A stretch of DNA of 64,000 bases, taken from assembly GCA_948144175.1 (NCBI GenBank), contig CANXME010002160.1, positions 2,489,501 through 2,553,500 on the forward strand, in the 5' to 3' direction. Positions 22,901 to 33,850 of the stretch are shown here, one piece after another. The DNA comes from Closterium sp. NIES-65 (Eukaryota > Streptophyta > Zygnematophyceae > Desmidiales > Closteriaceae). The position numbers and the translations under genes are program-made. Under the pieces are notes generated by a model. That model was not told the DNA's origin. It worked only from the letters and a program-made list of their open reading frames with translations, and ran no database searches. Positions within the stretch are counted from its first letter, which is position 1, and the number at the start of each line of letters is the position of its first letter.

Positions 22901-24019
22901 ATAAGAAAAGCAGAACAGCAAAACCACAGTGAATGAAAGCGTACGACCCAAGCACGTCGGTAGATCGAAAAAGGAGATAAACCTGAACCCAAACCATCAT
23001 AGAAGAAAAAGGATCGCGCTCAATCATAACCCCTCGAAACGAGAATTTCGTACCTCGCCTTGACCGTCGACGGGAATCGGCAGGACGGGAGGCGCCGCCG
23101 GGGATCCGTCAGGGTTGACTCCACAAGCCCCAACCGCACGCATGTACTCCTCCCACTGCTCAGGGGGCATGCTCCCTGGCTCTCCCATAAACCCTGCACA
23201 AATCGATGACACAATCGCCAGCTTAATTTTCGCGTCGTCCTTTTACTGGTATGCGCCGGCAACGCAGAAGGTTTCATTTTTACGAGGAAGTGACAGGCGT
23301 ACCTCCGGAGTAGTCGTAGTAGTATTGGGGAAGAAAGCCGTTGCCGGGATAGGCACCGTACGGCATGTCCGGAACACCGTGATCTGAATTTGACGCCGGG
23401 TTTTGCGGCTGATCGAAGGGAACAAGCGGGTGGATCTGCTCCGATTTGAACTCAGGAGCCGTCGGCGATAGCTTGCCTTGTGTCAGCGCGGGTCGTGCTG
23501 GCGGCGCATCAGGAGTTGAGGGCTTGGGTGGCATACTGGAGTCTTCGGTATCGGTAGTGGTCTGGAGAGTGAAAAACAATTAGGAAAAAAAAAACGGAAA
23601 ACAAAACGATAGGGTTGACTGGTGAACGTGAATTAAATTCTTCGAGTATGCGGCCGGATAAGTGAAATTTTAATTAGTTGATATATTCGAAGGTCCGATC
23701 ATTTGAGAATGAAGCAGACCCGTGTGAGACCCATGACTGTTGCGTAGTTGTAACAAGAATATACGTTACCTCATTTGATTTGACCTGCTTTTGATCCGCT
23801 TTGGATTTTCCGCTTCGACTGCCTTTGTTGTTGTCTGCTTAGGAGCAGAAAAAAAGAAAAAACAACAAGAGAGATCGCAACAATGCGTCTTGGCGCGGTC
23901 ACGAAGCAGTTGAGAACACAATATAGAAGAGGATTTTTCAGTTACAAAAAAAACATGTATATTTCAGACCCCAGATCCACTCACTCGTCTTTTTCTGAGT
24001 CAGCAAAATTCCCGCCATG
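19964..24019 (-). CDS. YTHDF/ECT-type m6A RNA-binding protein
   Basis: Nine exons, N to C: 23985-24019, about 23770-23818 (acceptor uncertain), 23303-23561, 23054-23193, 22777-22894, 22409-22470, 21156-22175, 20435-20737, 19964-20296. Phases agree at all junctions except exon 1-2, where the strongest acceptor (exon from 23837) breaks frame and a weaker AG (exon from 23818) keeps it. The protein is about 770 residues. The N-terminus is long, Pro/Gln/Tyr-rich and probably disordered. The YTH domain (about 430-600) runs from [21 protein letters not shown] through [11 protein letters not shown] to [14 protein letters not shown] across two exons. All three cage tryptophans are present (NVW, GFW, ERW), so m6A binding is expected. 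A Gln/Gly-rich tail follows. Known plant ECT proteins are cytoplasmic m6A readers. Confidence 0.93.
20778..20796. repeat. Poly-G run (poly-C on coding strand) in YTH intron
   Basis: About 19 G residues next to an A run form a long pyrimidine tract, on the minus strand, about 40 bases before the acceptor of exon 20435-20737. Confidence 0.9.
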
Positions 24020-24823
24020 GCTTCAAGATCAGTCGAGTTTATTGCAACGGTAAAGAACGCGGCTTGATCGGTTGTTTAATTACTGAGACGCCGTTGGAGA
24101 ACAATTCACGGAAGTAGTGGCTGCGAGGACTTCAGATCTGTGAAGGAGAGTGATTTGGTGCTGTTGACAAGGTGTCTGGGCTTCGAGTTTTGAGGTGATG
24201 GGAGAGAGCAAGGAGAGGGGCAACGAGACTGCAACGAGTCGGACGCCTCAGAAAAAAAGGAAATGTGGGGTTGATGTGTTTCATTCAGTCACGCGCCGCC
24301 GCTCTTATACGCTCTCCGCCGTTCAAACCGCAAACCCTTACACACACAACACAACTCAGCATCGGCCCCCACCAAACCCATCCTTCATTCCCCCCAAACT
24401 CCCTCTCTTTCCTTCTCACCTGCCTCAACCAGATTTTCTTCTCCTGCTCCTCCCTTCTGAGACCGCCAGCTCCGCTCCGCCCTCCCCCGGTCGCTGGTAT
24501 GTGATGCTCATATTTTTGCTGTAGCCCAAAAAGGTATGGAGCATGTGTTAAAAACAATGTAACATGGCCTAACCACTCCACTCCTGCACACTGCACTGAT
24601 AAGTTTGCCCTTTTGAACAATAGATACCCGTCATATCGCATTCCGAAAAACTAAATGTACTCAAAATTATAGTGTGGTGCGGAGGCGACTTCCCATTCTC
24701 CCCAAACTACCCCTTCCCTCCGCACCCGCATTCGTGAACTTGCCAGCCGCAGCGTCCTCGCCGAAGCATCACCTACCCACCCTTCGACCACGTCGTTCCC
24801 GCGCGGCGAGTGGCTGAAAAAAC

Positions 24824-24860
<37 letters not shown>

Positions 24861-25780
24861 CCAATTTGCTAATCACGGGGGTTTGTGGTTTATGAGATTC
24901 AGCCAGCCCGCCAAACCCAGCTGTCACAAGCAAAATGGATCAAAAGAAGTGCGCGGGCAGTGTAAATGAAACAGATCCAGATCTACTGACCACCGTGAAG
25001 GAGTGATTGATTTGGAACGAATATTTGAAATTTTGAAACTGAAGTTCCACGTGTGACGTGATTAGCTTTAAAAGGACTCGTGCTGACGCCACCGACTTGT
25101 AGTGCGGGGCACTTCGTAAGCGCGAGTTACCAATTCCCTGGTAAGCACGGGATCCACCGGAAACAAACACCCATTCACGACCTCTTCTTCACAAGTGAAT
25201 CATTAAAAGGGCAAGTAATAACATATTTGGGACAAACGGGGAACATTCGGAGCTCAAAAGGTTTATCCCAACTTCCCGCCAAGATCCTGATTTTTTGTTA
25301 GGTTTCGTATACTTCTGAATAAGTGACCTCGTAATTGCGCAAAGTAATTACTGAAGAATTAAGCTCAGCATACATACCAAAGTTACGACTGATGATGTAT
25401 CCATGTATGTGTATTACATTAAAAGAAGCTCTTATCTTCTTACCCAGCTACAACAGATGCCAATCACATTCAGTGGCATCATACCATGAAGGATTAGAAA
25501 CAAGTGTCATAACACTTGCACTCTGGATGCCCGGTTTGTTGGAATAACTGAAAATGTGGTCAGAGTCAAGTGTCCCGGATGTTGACCATCCTGTTCCAGA
25601 GGTTGCGAAATGCTTCGCAAATTGCAACTTACACAGAGTTTTCAAGCTGAAGGTAACCGCAGGAATTGCGATAGTCGCAGCTGTTGTAGCGACAGTTGAG
25701 AAATGGAATGTTCCCCTTATTGTCATTCAAGAAAAGTAGTGAACGCTTCCCTGACAACAAGTTAGTGACGGTCATCCATG
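24020..25780. other. 5' flank of YTH gene and intergenic DNA
   Basis: This should hold the YTH promoter and leader. No TATA element is obvious near 24019. No gene is supported; short ORFs have no recognisable domain. Confidence 0.5.
24825..24858. repeat. Homopolymer run of about 34 C
   Basis: Uninterrupted C run about 0.8 kb upstream of the YTH start codon. Its true length is uncertain because such runs sequence poorly. Confidence 0.95.
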
Positions 25781-25784
25781 CTGC

Positions 25785-26392
25785 CTAGGACCAGAATGGC
25801 AAAAGTGAAACTCGCTCATGCGCGCCCAAGGCTCAACCTCCGAAGCCTCGCTCTATGCGACTCTCTCCGCCGAGCAGAAGGAAATTGACGTCTACGATGA
25901 ACGAGGCAACAAACGAGAGAAAATTGTCTTCTATGAGGTAAGCAGAGAAGCACCGACCGCCAAAAAGATATTGTTCCACAATTACTACACAAAGATGGGG
26001 CATACCATCTACCATTGCTACAAACGCAAGGGAGCGGAGAATAACAACAACCGCGCGCAAGGACAACCCGCTCTAAGAACATACCGAACAGTAGCAGAAG
26101 CACATCAAGTATACCAAATTGCGGACAATCTTGCCACCCGCAGTTGCCAACTCCTCGCAAGTTCCTCCGCATGCGTTTCGATAACGACAAAGGAAAAAGC
26201 ATGGTTTTAACTTGCATGGTGCGTCACAATCCCCCGAGGAACCTTCCACGTGGCATTTGCTACTTTGACATTTGGGAAAATGCGTTCAGAGATACCAAAG
26301 AACAAGAACCAGGCTCAGTCAAAGCAGAGGAAGAAAATTATCCCACCTTCGACAAGCTTACAGTCGGGAGATTCCCATTCGAATGGGAAATG
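25785..26392 (+). pseudogene. Decayed copia remnant, gag part
   Basis: The plus-strand frame at 25818-26210 contains ILFHNYYTKMGHTIYHCYKR, which keeps the KMGHTIxHCYKRKG half of a CCHC knuckle while the first two cysteines are lost. Later text is broken. The remnant is interrupted by the 26398-32831 copia and appears to resume at 32837, so it is the older host element of this region. Its LTRs were not found. Confidence 0.6.
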
Positions 26393-26397
26393 CCGCC

Positions 26398-26526
26398 TGT
26401 CAGAACATTATAGCTTATGCTTCTGTGTAGGCTGTAGTGGGGTAGCTTATATGGGGTACAACCCAATTAGGGTTAGTACTTGTACCCAACTCTTTCATAG
26501 TGCATTCATCCTCGTTCATTTTCACA
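26398..26526 (+). repeat. Copia 5' LTR (129 bp)
   Basis: TG...CA ended, flanked by TSD CCGCC (26393-26397). Confidence 0.95.
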
Positions 26527-26589
26527 TGGTATCAGAGCACATATGCTCCTGGCATGTGGGCCCTACTACTGCTTCTGCTGCTACTCGAT

Positions 26590-27450
26590 CTGTCGCACGC
26601 CCCGTGACGTGCGACCTGGCGCGCGGCGATTTTCTCTCTAGCGCGCGCCCCGAGGCGCGCGGCCTCGTTCCTTCTAGGCGTGCGACCCCTCGCTGCCCCG
26701 TCGCGGCCCCATCTCGTCGCGTCGCCCTAGCGGCCGCGTCGCGCCGCCCTTCCCGACCCGGCCCCGCCTCTGCTGGCCCCGTCGCCTGCCCCTGCGGCCC
26801 CGGCTCTGCCCTTCCTGGCCCCGGCGCCACCTCGGCTGGCCCCGTCGCCTACCCCGGCGACCCCGACGCCGCCCTTTCCGACCCGGCCCCGCCTCTGCTG
26901 GCCCCGTCACCTACCCCTGCGGCCCCGGCGCTGCCCTTCCCGGCCCCGGCGCCACCTCTGCAGGCCCCGACGCCGCCCTTACCGGCCCCGGCGCCGCCTC
27001 TACTGGCCCCGTCGCCTACCTCAGCGGCCCCGGCGCCGCCCTTCCCGGCCCCGGCGCCTCCTCTGCTGGCCCCGTCACCTACCCTGCGGCCCCGGCGCCA
27101 CCTCTGCTGGCCCCGTCGCCGCTCCACCCGGCCCCGCCGCCGTCCCCAAGCGGCCCCGCAATCACCACCGAGCCGCTGGCGCCGCCAACCTGCTACCGAG
27201 CCGCCCGAGCCGCAGCGCCACCTGAGCCGCCCGAGCCGCCGGGTCGCCGAGCCGCCGAGCTGCAGTTGCTGCCGAGCCGCCGTACCGCCGAGCCGCCCGA
27301 GCCGCCGAGTCGCCGAGCCGCAGTTGCCGCCGAGCCGCAGTTGTTGCCGAGCCACCGTGCCGCCGAGCCGCTCGAGCCGCCCGCACCGCCGAGTCTCCGG
27401 TTCGCCGAGCCCCGAGTCGCCGAGTCGCCGAGCCTGCTCTTCCCACCACT
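26590..27450 (+). repeat. Pro/Ala-coding GC-rich leader repeats
   Basis: Degenerate repeats of CCGGCGCCGCC and GCCGAGCCGCC type fill the leader. Frames on both strands stay open through composition alone, so the large ORFs here (including 397 aa on the minus strand) are not credible genes. Confidence 0.75.
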
Positions 27451-29674
27451 GGTGAGCCCCTGCCCTGCTAGCGCGCTGCCCGCCGCCTGCTTGCCTGCCT
27501 GCCTGCCTTTCAACCTGCCTGGCTCCCTGCCTTACTGCTGCTACTCCTGCTCCTGCTTCTACTGGCGATGCCAGATGCAGCCCCAGCGACGTCCGCGTGA
27601 GTCCTTCACGCCCCAGCAGCTGCGTGAGTGGTACGCTGGTTGGGGTTGTAGGGGTGGCCGCGCTGCTACTGCTACCACTACTGCTGCTACTACTACTGGC
27701 GGCAGCCAGATGCAGCTCCAGCGACGCCCACGCGCGTCTCTCACGCCCCAGCAACTTCGTGAGTGGTACGCTCAGAGTAGAGGGTCTCTCAGTTCTGTTC
27801 GCTGCTCTTACGTGATTCGCACTGGTGCTCGGACTGGTCAGCCTTGTGGGACACCTAGTCACACACAGTCCCGCTGCTTTGCCCGTCTGAGCGATGCCTG
27901 GCGTACGGAGTTTGGCGACGAGGCTGAGCTCCCCGACTGGCTGGAGTTGCTTAGGCAAAGGGTAGATATATTTGCTATTGACTATGATGCTATTCTCACT
28001 GCCATGTATGCATTGCCTACTAGTGCTGACCGTGCCAGCCACGTGTGCGTACCGCCTGACCCGGGTATAGAGCCTGCTACTCTAGCTGCTGGTGAGGCTG
28101 CTGCTATGGGTGCTAGTGAGTCTCCTACTCCAGGTACAGGTGCGGCTGCTGCTCTAGGTACTAGTGAGTCTGCTTCCTCAGGTGCGGGTGAGTCTGCTCT
28201 CTCAGGTACCGCGTCGGCTCCGGCCTCTGACACCTTCACTCTTGACTTGGAGGCTTCCCACTCCTTCTTTCGAGACCGCACCACACTCATGCCGCTTGGT
28301 CGGCCAGTTGCAGTCTCTCTGGCAGACCCCTCTGGAGGTCCTGTCCTTGCTCACTTCTCCACTGTCCTCCCGTGTCCGGCGGCCCCCTCTAGCACCCTGT
28401 CTGGTCTTTACCTCCCCTCGTTCTCTACGAACTTGGTGAGTGGTGCTGACCTACAGGATGCGGGGGTTCACCAGTTCACTCCTGTGAGTCAGCGGGTGAC
28501 CCACTGCACAGACGCTCGGACAGGCCGAGACCTAGCCACGTTTACACGTCGGCCGGGGTCGAGCCTGTACACGCTAACCACTGCGTCTCCTCCAGCCACT
28601 GCGTCTGGTCAGGTAGCTGCGTCGGGTCAGGTGTTTGCTGCAGCGTCCAGGTCTGGTCCTGAGTCTGCCCCCTGCTCGTGTCGTCTCCTGTCTCACGAGA
28701 CTCTCCTCTGGCACCACCGCCTTGGTCACCCCTCCCTGCTTCGTCTCCGAAGCATGGCCTCCCGTGTCCTTGTCTCTGGTCTTCCCTGGTCCCTCCCTCC
28801 CCTTCCTCCGGGGCCTGGCCCTACCTGCGTTCCCTGTGTCGAGGGGCGGCAGCGGGCTGCCCCTCACTCCTCTCAGTTTCGTCCGACAGAGGCCCCACTG
28901 CAGACGCTTCACATGGACGTGTGGGGCCCGGCCCGCGTCCGTGGACAGGGTCACGAGCGCTACTTCCTGCTGGTGGTTGACGACTACTAGCGTTACACCA
29001 CAGTCTTCCCCTTGCGCAGCAAGGGTGATGTCACTGGGGTATTGATCGACTGGATCCGCGCAGCTCGTCTCCAGCTCAGGCAGAGCTTCGACTCGGACTT
29101 TCCCGTTCTGCGCCTCCACTCTGACAGAGGAGGAGAGTTCTCCTCTGGCCTTCTGCGAGCCTACTGTCCTGCACGAGGCATTCGCCAGAACTTCACGCTT
29201 CCGGACTCTCCACAGCAAAATGGGATTGCTGAGCGCCGCATTGGCATGGTCATGGACGTCGCCCGTACGTCCATGATGCATGCGGCTGCCCCCCATTTTC
29301 TGTGGCCGTTTGCGGTCCGCTACGCGGCGCATTAGATCAACCTTCAGCCCAGGGTCTCCATGCCGGAGACCTCCCCAGCTTTGCTGTGGACGGGGAAGGT
29401 TGGTGATGCGTCTGCGTTCCGTGTCTGGGGATCTCGGGCGTTTGTCCGCGACTTGTCTGTGTGCAAGCTGTCCCCTCGTGCTGCTCCCTGCGTCTTCCTG
29501 GGTTTCCCCCCTGACGCGCCAGGGTGGCAGTTCTACCACCCCACCTCTCGCCGTGTTCTGTCCTCCCAGGACATCACGTTCGACGAGTTGGTCCCCTACT
29601 ACCGTCTCTTCCCCTACTGCACTCAGTCCCTCCCTCCGCCACCGCTCTTCCTTGTGCCAGGTCCCCCCCGGTAG
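27266..29674 (+). pseudogene. Copia polyprotein 5' part: gag-like module, protease, integrase
   Basis: One frame carries, in order: two copies of a TPQQLREWYA motif (27590-27637, 27721-27771), a Cys/His module (CSYVIRTGARTGQPCG ... H ... C), a protease-like LDLEASHSFF (DLEAS where DSGAS is expected), an integrase zinc region (HHRLGHPSLLRL ... CVPCVEG), and the integrase core with DVWGP, HSDRGGEF and PQQNGIAERR. In-frame TAG stops occur at 28988, 29333 (after RYAAH, where Gln is usual) and 29672. No canonical copia gag precedes it. The degenerate protease and stops make it non-functional. Confidence 0.88.
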
Positions 29675-29699
29675 ACCCCCTCCCCCCTCAGGGTCCTGC

Positions 29700-30510
29700 C
29701 CCTTTAGGTGTGTCCCAGGTAGACGGTGTTGAGCCTGTCGAGGTCGCTGGTGACTCTGGTGCTGTTGAGGGTACTAAGCCTGGGGGTGCTAAGCCTGGGG
29801 GTGCTGAGCCTGGGAGTGCTAAGCCTGGGGGTGCTGACTCTGGGGGTGCTGAGCGTGGCGGTTCTCCGGGTGCCTCGTCTCGCCGGGAGCCACTCTCTCC
29901 ACAGGAGCTGCGTGAGTGGTTTGCCCGGCGCTAGAGGCGAGCTGCTGGAGCTGGAGGTGCTGCGGGTACTGGAGGTTCTGCTGCTGCTGAGGGTGTTGGT
30001 GCCGCGGGTCCCAGAGGTGCTCGTACTGGAAGTACTGGAGCTGCTGGGCCTGCGGGTACTTCTGGAGTTGAAGCTGCTGCGGGTGTTGGCGCGGAGGCTA
30101 CTGCTGTCGGTCCTGGAGGCGGTCCTGCTAGGGGTGCTACTCGTGCTGCTGGAGGTACTGGAGCTGGAGGTGTTGCTGGTGCTGTCGCTGGGGGTACTGG
30201 TGCTATCCCTGCTGTATCTGGAGTCGCCGCGCGGCCTCGGCCGTACTTCGTTCCGCTCCTTCAGCAGGTTCTTGGTCTCCTGCCTTCTACTGGTCCTCCT
30301 CCTCCCTTCGAGTGTCCACAGCCTGTCCCGTCACAGTTAAAGTTACAGCCGGCCTCCCCACTGCCTGCTCCGTCTCCCTACATTGGTCTTACTGGAGGTC
30401 TTGCTGAGCGTCGTGAGCCTGCGTCTCGGCCTGCGTCGCCTATCCGTGCTGCTCGCACTAGTGGTCGCGGTTCGCGTCAGCGTCCTCCTCCTGTCCCTGG
30501 CACGCACTGG
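29700..30510 (+). pseudogene. Frame-shifted linker between integrase and RT
   Basis: Gly/Ala-rich tandem units (for example CCTGGGGGTGCTAAG near 29778-29840) lie here, with a third copy of the RxxLSPQELREWF motif at 29881-29931 ending in a stop. The open frame changes from phase 2 to phase 1 in this stretch. Confidence 0.7.
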
Positions 30511-32488
30511 ATGTCTCTGCATCCGTCCACTGCTCCTCTGCGTGCCCCTTTACCTTCTCCTCCTGAGTCTTCTCTTCCTGCTCTTGCCCACCCGGAGCTG
30601 GGCTCTCTTCGTGCCGCCAGTCCTACTGTCACGCGTCTCCTTGCTACTGTTGTCACTGACCCTTCCTTTGAGTCCACTGCTGCGTCTGCCCTAGTTGCTG
30701 AGCTTGTCGACATTGCTGCTCGCTGTCGCCTAGACTACGCCGCCAGTCTTGTTGCTGAGTCTGAGTCTGTCTGTCCTCCGTCCGTCGGGGGTGATTGTGC
30801 CATTGGCACGGACGTCCTTGAGGACATGCAGGAGGAGTTCCAGTGTTTGGCTGCTGCTTCACCTCATCTCGTGTCCGTTCTGCTTACCCCTGAGGGAGAC
30901 CCGGATGCACTTGACATCCCGACTCCGCGCTCTTACGCGGAGGCGATAGAGGGTCCCTACTCCTCTCAGTGGCAGGCAGCTATGGACGCAGAGATGGCTT
31001 CCTGGAAGTCCACAGGCACCTACGTTGACGAGGTTCCCCCGCCTGGGGCGAACATCGTCAGTGGCATGTGGATTTTTAGGGTGACGAGGTTCTCCGCCTG
31101 CCTTCAAGGCGCGTTTTGTGGCTTGTGGCTTCAGACAGCGGCAGGGAGTTGACTACTTTCAGACCTTCTCTCCCACCCTGAAGATGACCACTCTTCGGGT
31201 ACTACTGCACATAGCTGCTCACCGCGACTACGAGCTGCACTCTCTTGACTTCAGCACTGCTTTCTTGCAGGGCAGCCTGCACGAGGAGATCTGGCTGCGT
31301 CGCCCACCTGGCTTCACTGGGTCTTTTCCTCCTGGCACCCAGTGGAGCCTCCGGCGGCTAGTCTACGGTCTTCGCCAGGCACCGCGTGAGTGGCACGACA
31401 CACTGAGGACTACACTTGCGGCTCTTAGGTTTGCTGCTTCTACTGCCGACCCGTCGCTGTTTCTGCGCACCGACACTTCTTTGCCGCCGTTCTACATCAT
31501 CGTGTACGTCGACAACTTGGTCTTTGCCCCTGCTGACACTGCTGGACTCGCCCACGTGAAGTCCGAGCTGCAGAAGAGACACACGTGCACAGACCTGGGT
31601 GAACTGCGCAGCTACCTTGGCTTGCAGATCACTTGGGACAGAGCACGCCGCACCATTACCCTGACTCAGTCACACATGGTGCAGCAGGTCCTTCAGCGCT
31701 TCGGCTTCACATACTCCTCGTCTCAGGCCACTCCTCTGCCTACTCGCCACTCGCTCTCAGCTCTGCCTTCGGATGAGTCCGTAGAGCCGAGTGGCCCGTA
31801 CCCAGAGCTTGTTGGCTGCCTCATGTACCTGATGACCTGCACTCAACCTGACCTTGCATACCCTCTTAGCATTCTCGCACGCTATGTTGCTCCTGGGAGA
31901 CACCGACCAGAGCACATGGCTGCTGCGAAGAGGGTGTTGCGCTACTTGTGCAGTACGTCAGGCATGGGGCTTGTGCTTGGAGGGCAGAGTCCAGTGGTCC
32001 TCACTGGGCACGCAGACGCTTCTTGGGCTGACGACCAGGCTACACAGCGGTCGTCACAGGGTTACACCTTCAGCCTTGGTTCCGGCTCTGTTTCGTGGTG
32101 GGCTACCCGCTCGTCTTCTCTTCTCGGCTCCAGTTGTGAGGCTGAGATCTACGCCGGGGCCATGGCTGCACAGGAGCTTCGCTGGCTCACCTACCTGCTG
32201 ACTGACCTCGGAGAGCTGCCTCGTTCTCCTCGAGTGCTGTACATAGACAACAAGGCCATGCTGGCCTTGTGTCAAGAGCAGAGACTGGAGCACAGAACGA
32301 AGCACATTGCTCTCCGCTACTTCCTTGCTCGTGAGCTGCAGCAACGTGGTCAGCTGCGTCTTGCGTACGTGGCCTCTGAGGCCAACACTGCTGATATCTT
32401 CACCAAGGCGCTTGCGCCTTGTGATCATCAGCGCTTCTGTCCTCAGCTGGGTCTTGTGCCTGCCTTGCCTCACTTGCTCACCTCTTGA
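30511..32488 (+). pseudogene. Copia RT-RNase H with frameshift and altered YVDN active site
   Basis: The frame 30511-31152 ends as RT begins (MWIFRVT), and 31118-32488 continues RT in another frame, so a frameshift lies near 31080-31118. RT motifs include FQTFSPTLKMTTLRVLL, LDFSTAFLQGSL and VYGLRQAPREWH. The catalytic box reads VYVDNLVFA, so the second catalytic Asp is Asn, which should abolish polymerisation. RNase H (HADASWADD, CEAEIYAGAM, YIDNKAM) and the ANTADIFTKAL end follow, then stop 32486-32488. Confidence 0.9.
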
Positions 32489-32702
32489 GCTTGCTTGTAC
32501 TGTTACATACACATATATACCTGCTCTTGCTTGTCTAGCCTTTTATATGTATATGTACTCCTGCATGTGAACTGGCCTTGTGACCTTGACCTTGTGCTCG
32601 GAATGTGTGGTGACTTTGTGATCCACCCTGAGCTTGCTTTGCTTTACTTTGCTTGACTGGTCTTGTGACCCCTTGTACTCCCCCACTTTGCCTATGGGGG
32701 TG

Positions 32703-32831
32703 TGTCAGAACATTATAGCTTATGCTTTTGTGTAGGCTGTAGTGGGGTAGCCTAGATGGGGTACAACCCAATTAGGGTTAGTACTTGTACCCAACTCTTT
32801 CATAGAGCATTCATCCTCGTTCATTTTCACA
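32703..32831 (+). repeat. Copia 3' LTR (129 bp)
   Basis: Four substitutions against 26398-26526; followed by TSD CCGCC (32832-32836). Confidence 0.95.
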
Positions 32832-32836
32832 CCGCC

Positions 32837-33394
32837 GTGGATCACCACCTGCATGCATCGGCGAACGAGACGACCCTGAGTGGAATTACGACTTGGATAT
32901 TGATCTTTACGTCACACCGCTTATCGCCAATATGGGGAAGTAGGAAAGGTACGACATTAACATTTGGTACCAACATAGCTGTTGCGAATAGCACATGGTC
33001 GCCTCCTCCAAGTTCATTTCAACAGCAAGTTGCTCATTAACGAGGTCGAAATTACCACCGCCAACAGTGAGACGTTGTGGGCGAATGAACGAGGAGAGAT
33101 CCAGCTCGAGTCAAGCGACGCCTGTGAAAATATTAGGTGTGGGGCTTAGGCTTAGTAGCCTAGGCCCACACTAGGAGATAGGTAAGTTCGAGTGGGTTAG
33201 GTGAGAGTCGAGAAATTGGAAGGGGAAGGGGAAGGGGAAGGGGAAGTGACTAGCAAGAGTTGGGATACAAGTACATTGCCCTAAATTGGGTTGTACTCAT
33301 TACAGAGTACCCCACTGCAGGCTAGACAGCAAATATATTCTGACAACGCCAACTTCTCAATCCACATCAGCAACATCTTTATCAATCGCATCCT
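32837..33394 (+). pseudogene. Decayed copia remnant, protease-region part
   Basis: Broken frames read EVEITTANSETLWANERGEI before the solo LTR and NFSIHISNIFINRILVLENP after it. This matches the usual copia text after the protease active site (ITTANGE..., then HISNxxYVP-like). It continues the gag remnant of 25785-26392 and is itself split by the solo LTR at 33123-33345. Confidence 0.55.
33123..33345 (-). mobile_element. Solo LTR (223 bp)
   Basis: Reads TGTCAGAATATA...TTTTCACA on the minus strand, with the perfect TSD ACGCC (33118-33122, 33346-33350). It resembles the 129-bp copia LTR (shared GTACAACCCAATT and GTACTTGTA blocks), carries a GGGGAA expansion (33218-33247) and the GCCTAGGCCC hairpin (33142-33167, one mismatch). 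One LTR with a TSD indicates LTR-LTR recombination after insertion. Confidence 0.88.
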
Positions 33395-33411
33395 CGTCCT
33401 TGAGAACCCAG

Positions 33412-33654
33412 TTTTAAGTTTTCAAGTTTTTATTAAGGTCGTGACCCAGACAACACAGGGGCAAAGAAGGTGTAACCCAAGCCAAAGGCCTACGCTAAAA
33501 CAACGTTTCTTTAGCTGAACTAAGTTCACATGCAGGATTTTCCCTGCCCGCTCCGTGTTGTGATTGAGAATGTCTACATTAGCTCTATGGGGGTTGGAAG
33601 GCACTATTGAGCAGCCACGAGGAGCGGAGCTCCTTGTGTAGCTGGGAGGACCCA
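33412..33654 (-). mobile_element. Short poly(A)-tailed retroposon with 17-bp TSD
   Basis: A 243-bp segment is flanked by two exact copies of CGTCCTTGAGAACCCAG (33395-33411, 33655-33671). On the minus strand it ends in an A-rich tail containing AATAAA. A long TSD plus an A-rich tail is the mark of LINE-machinery retroposition. The source is not recognised: no tRNA-like head was seen, so it may be a processed pseudogene fragment or a 5'-truncated LINE or SINE. Confidence 0.75.
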
Positions 33655-33850
33655 CGTCCTTGAGAACCCAGAGCAACACTCGCCACCTGGTTGGCCACAC
33701 CCAGCTTTAGCAGACTTGGAGCTGCCCGGATCTGACAAAGTGTGCTGATCTCTTGTCGTCCCGCTCGCCTCGACCTCAACCCGTGGAGACACATGACCGC
33801 AAGAAGTGGAGGAGGAAATCACAAGTCAAGAAGGATGGGGATGTGGGCAA

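Larger units (their letters stand above)
26398..32831 (+). mobile_element. Full-length but decayed Ty1/copia element with 129-bp LTRs
   Basis: LTRs at 26398-26526 and 32703-32831 (129 bp, 4 differences) start TGTCAGAAC and end TTTTCACA. The TSD CCGCC is at 26393-26397 and 32832-32836. The PBS TGGTATCAGAGC is immediately downstream (26527-26538) and the purine tract CTATGGGGGTG precedes the 3' LTR. Protease, integrase, RT and RNase H are present but broken. Its RT is closely similar to that of the 2934-6266 copia, so the two belong to one lineage. Confidence 0.95.

Noticed and set aside
26250..28042. 401-aa plus and 397-aa minus ORFs in the copia leader
   Set aside because: Both arise from GC-rich degenerate repeats within the copia leader and gag-like region. 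No domain is present.
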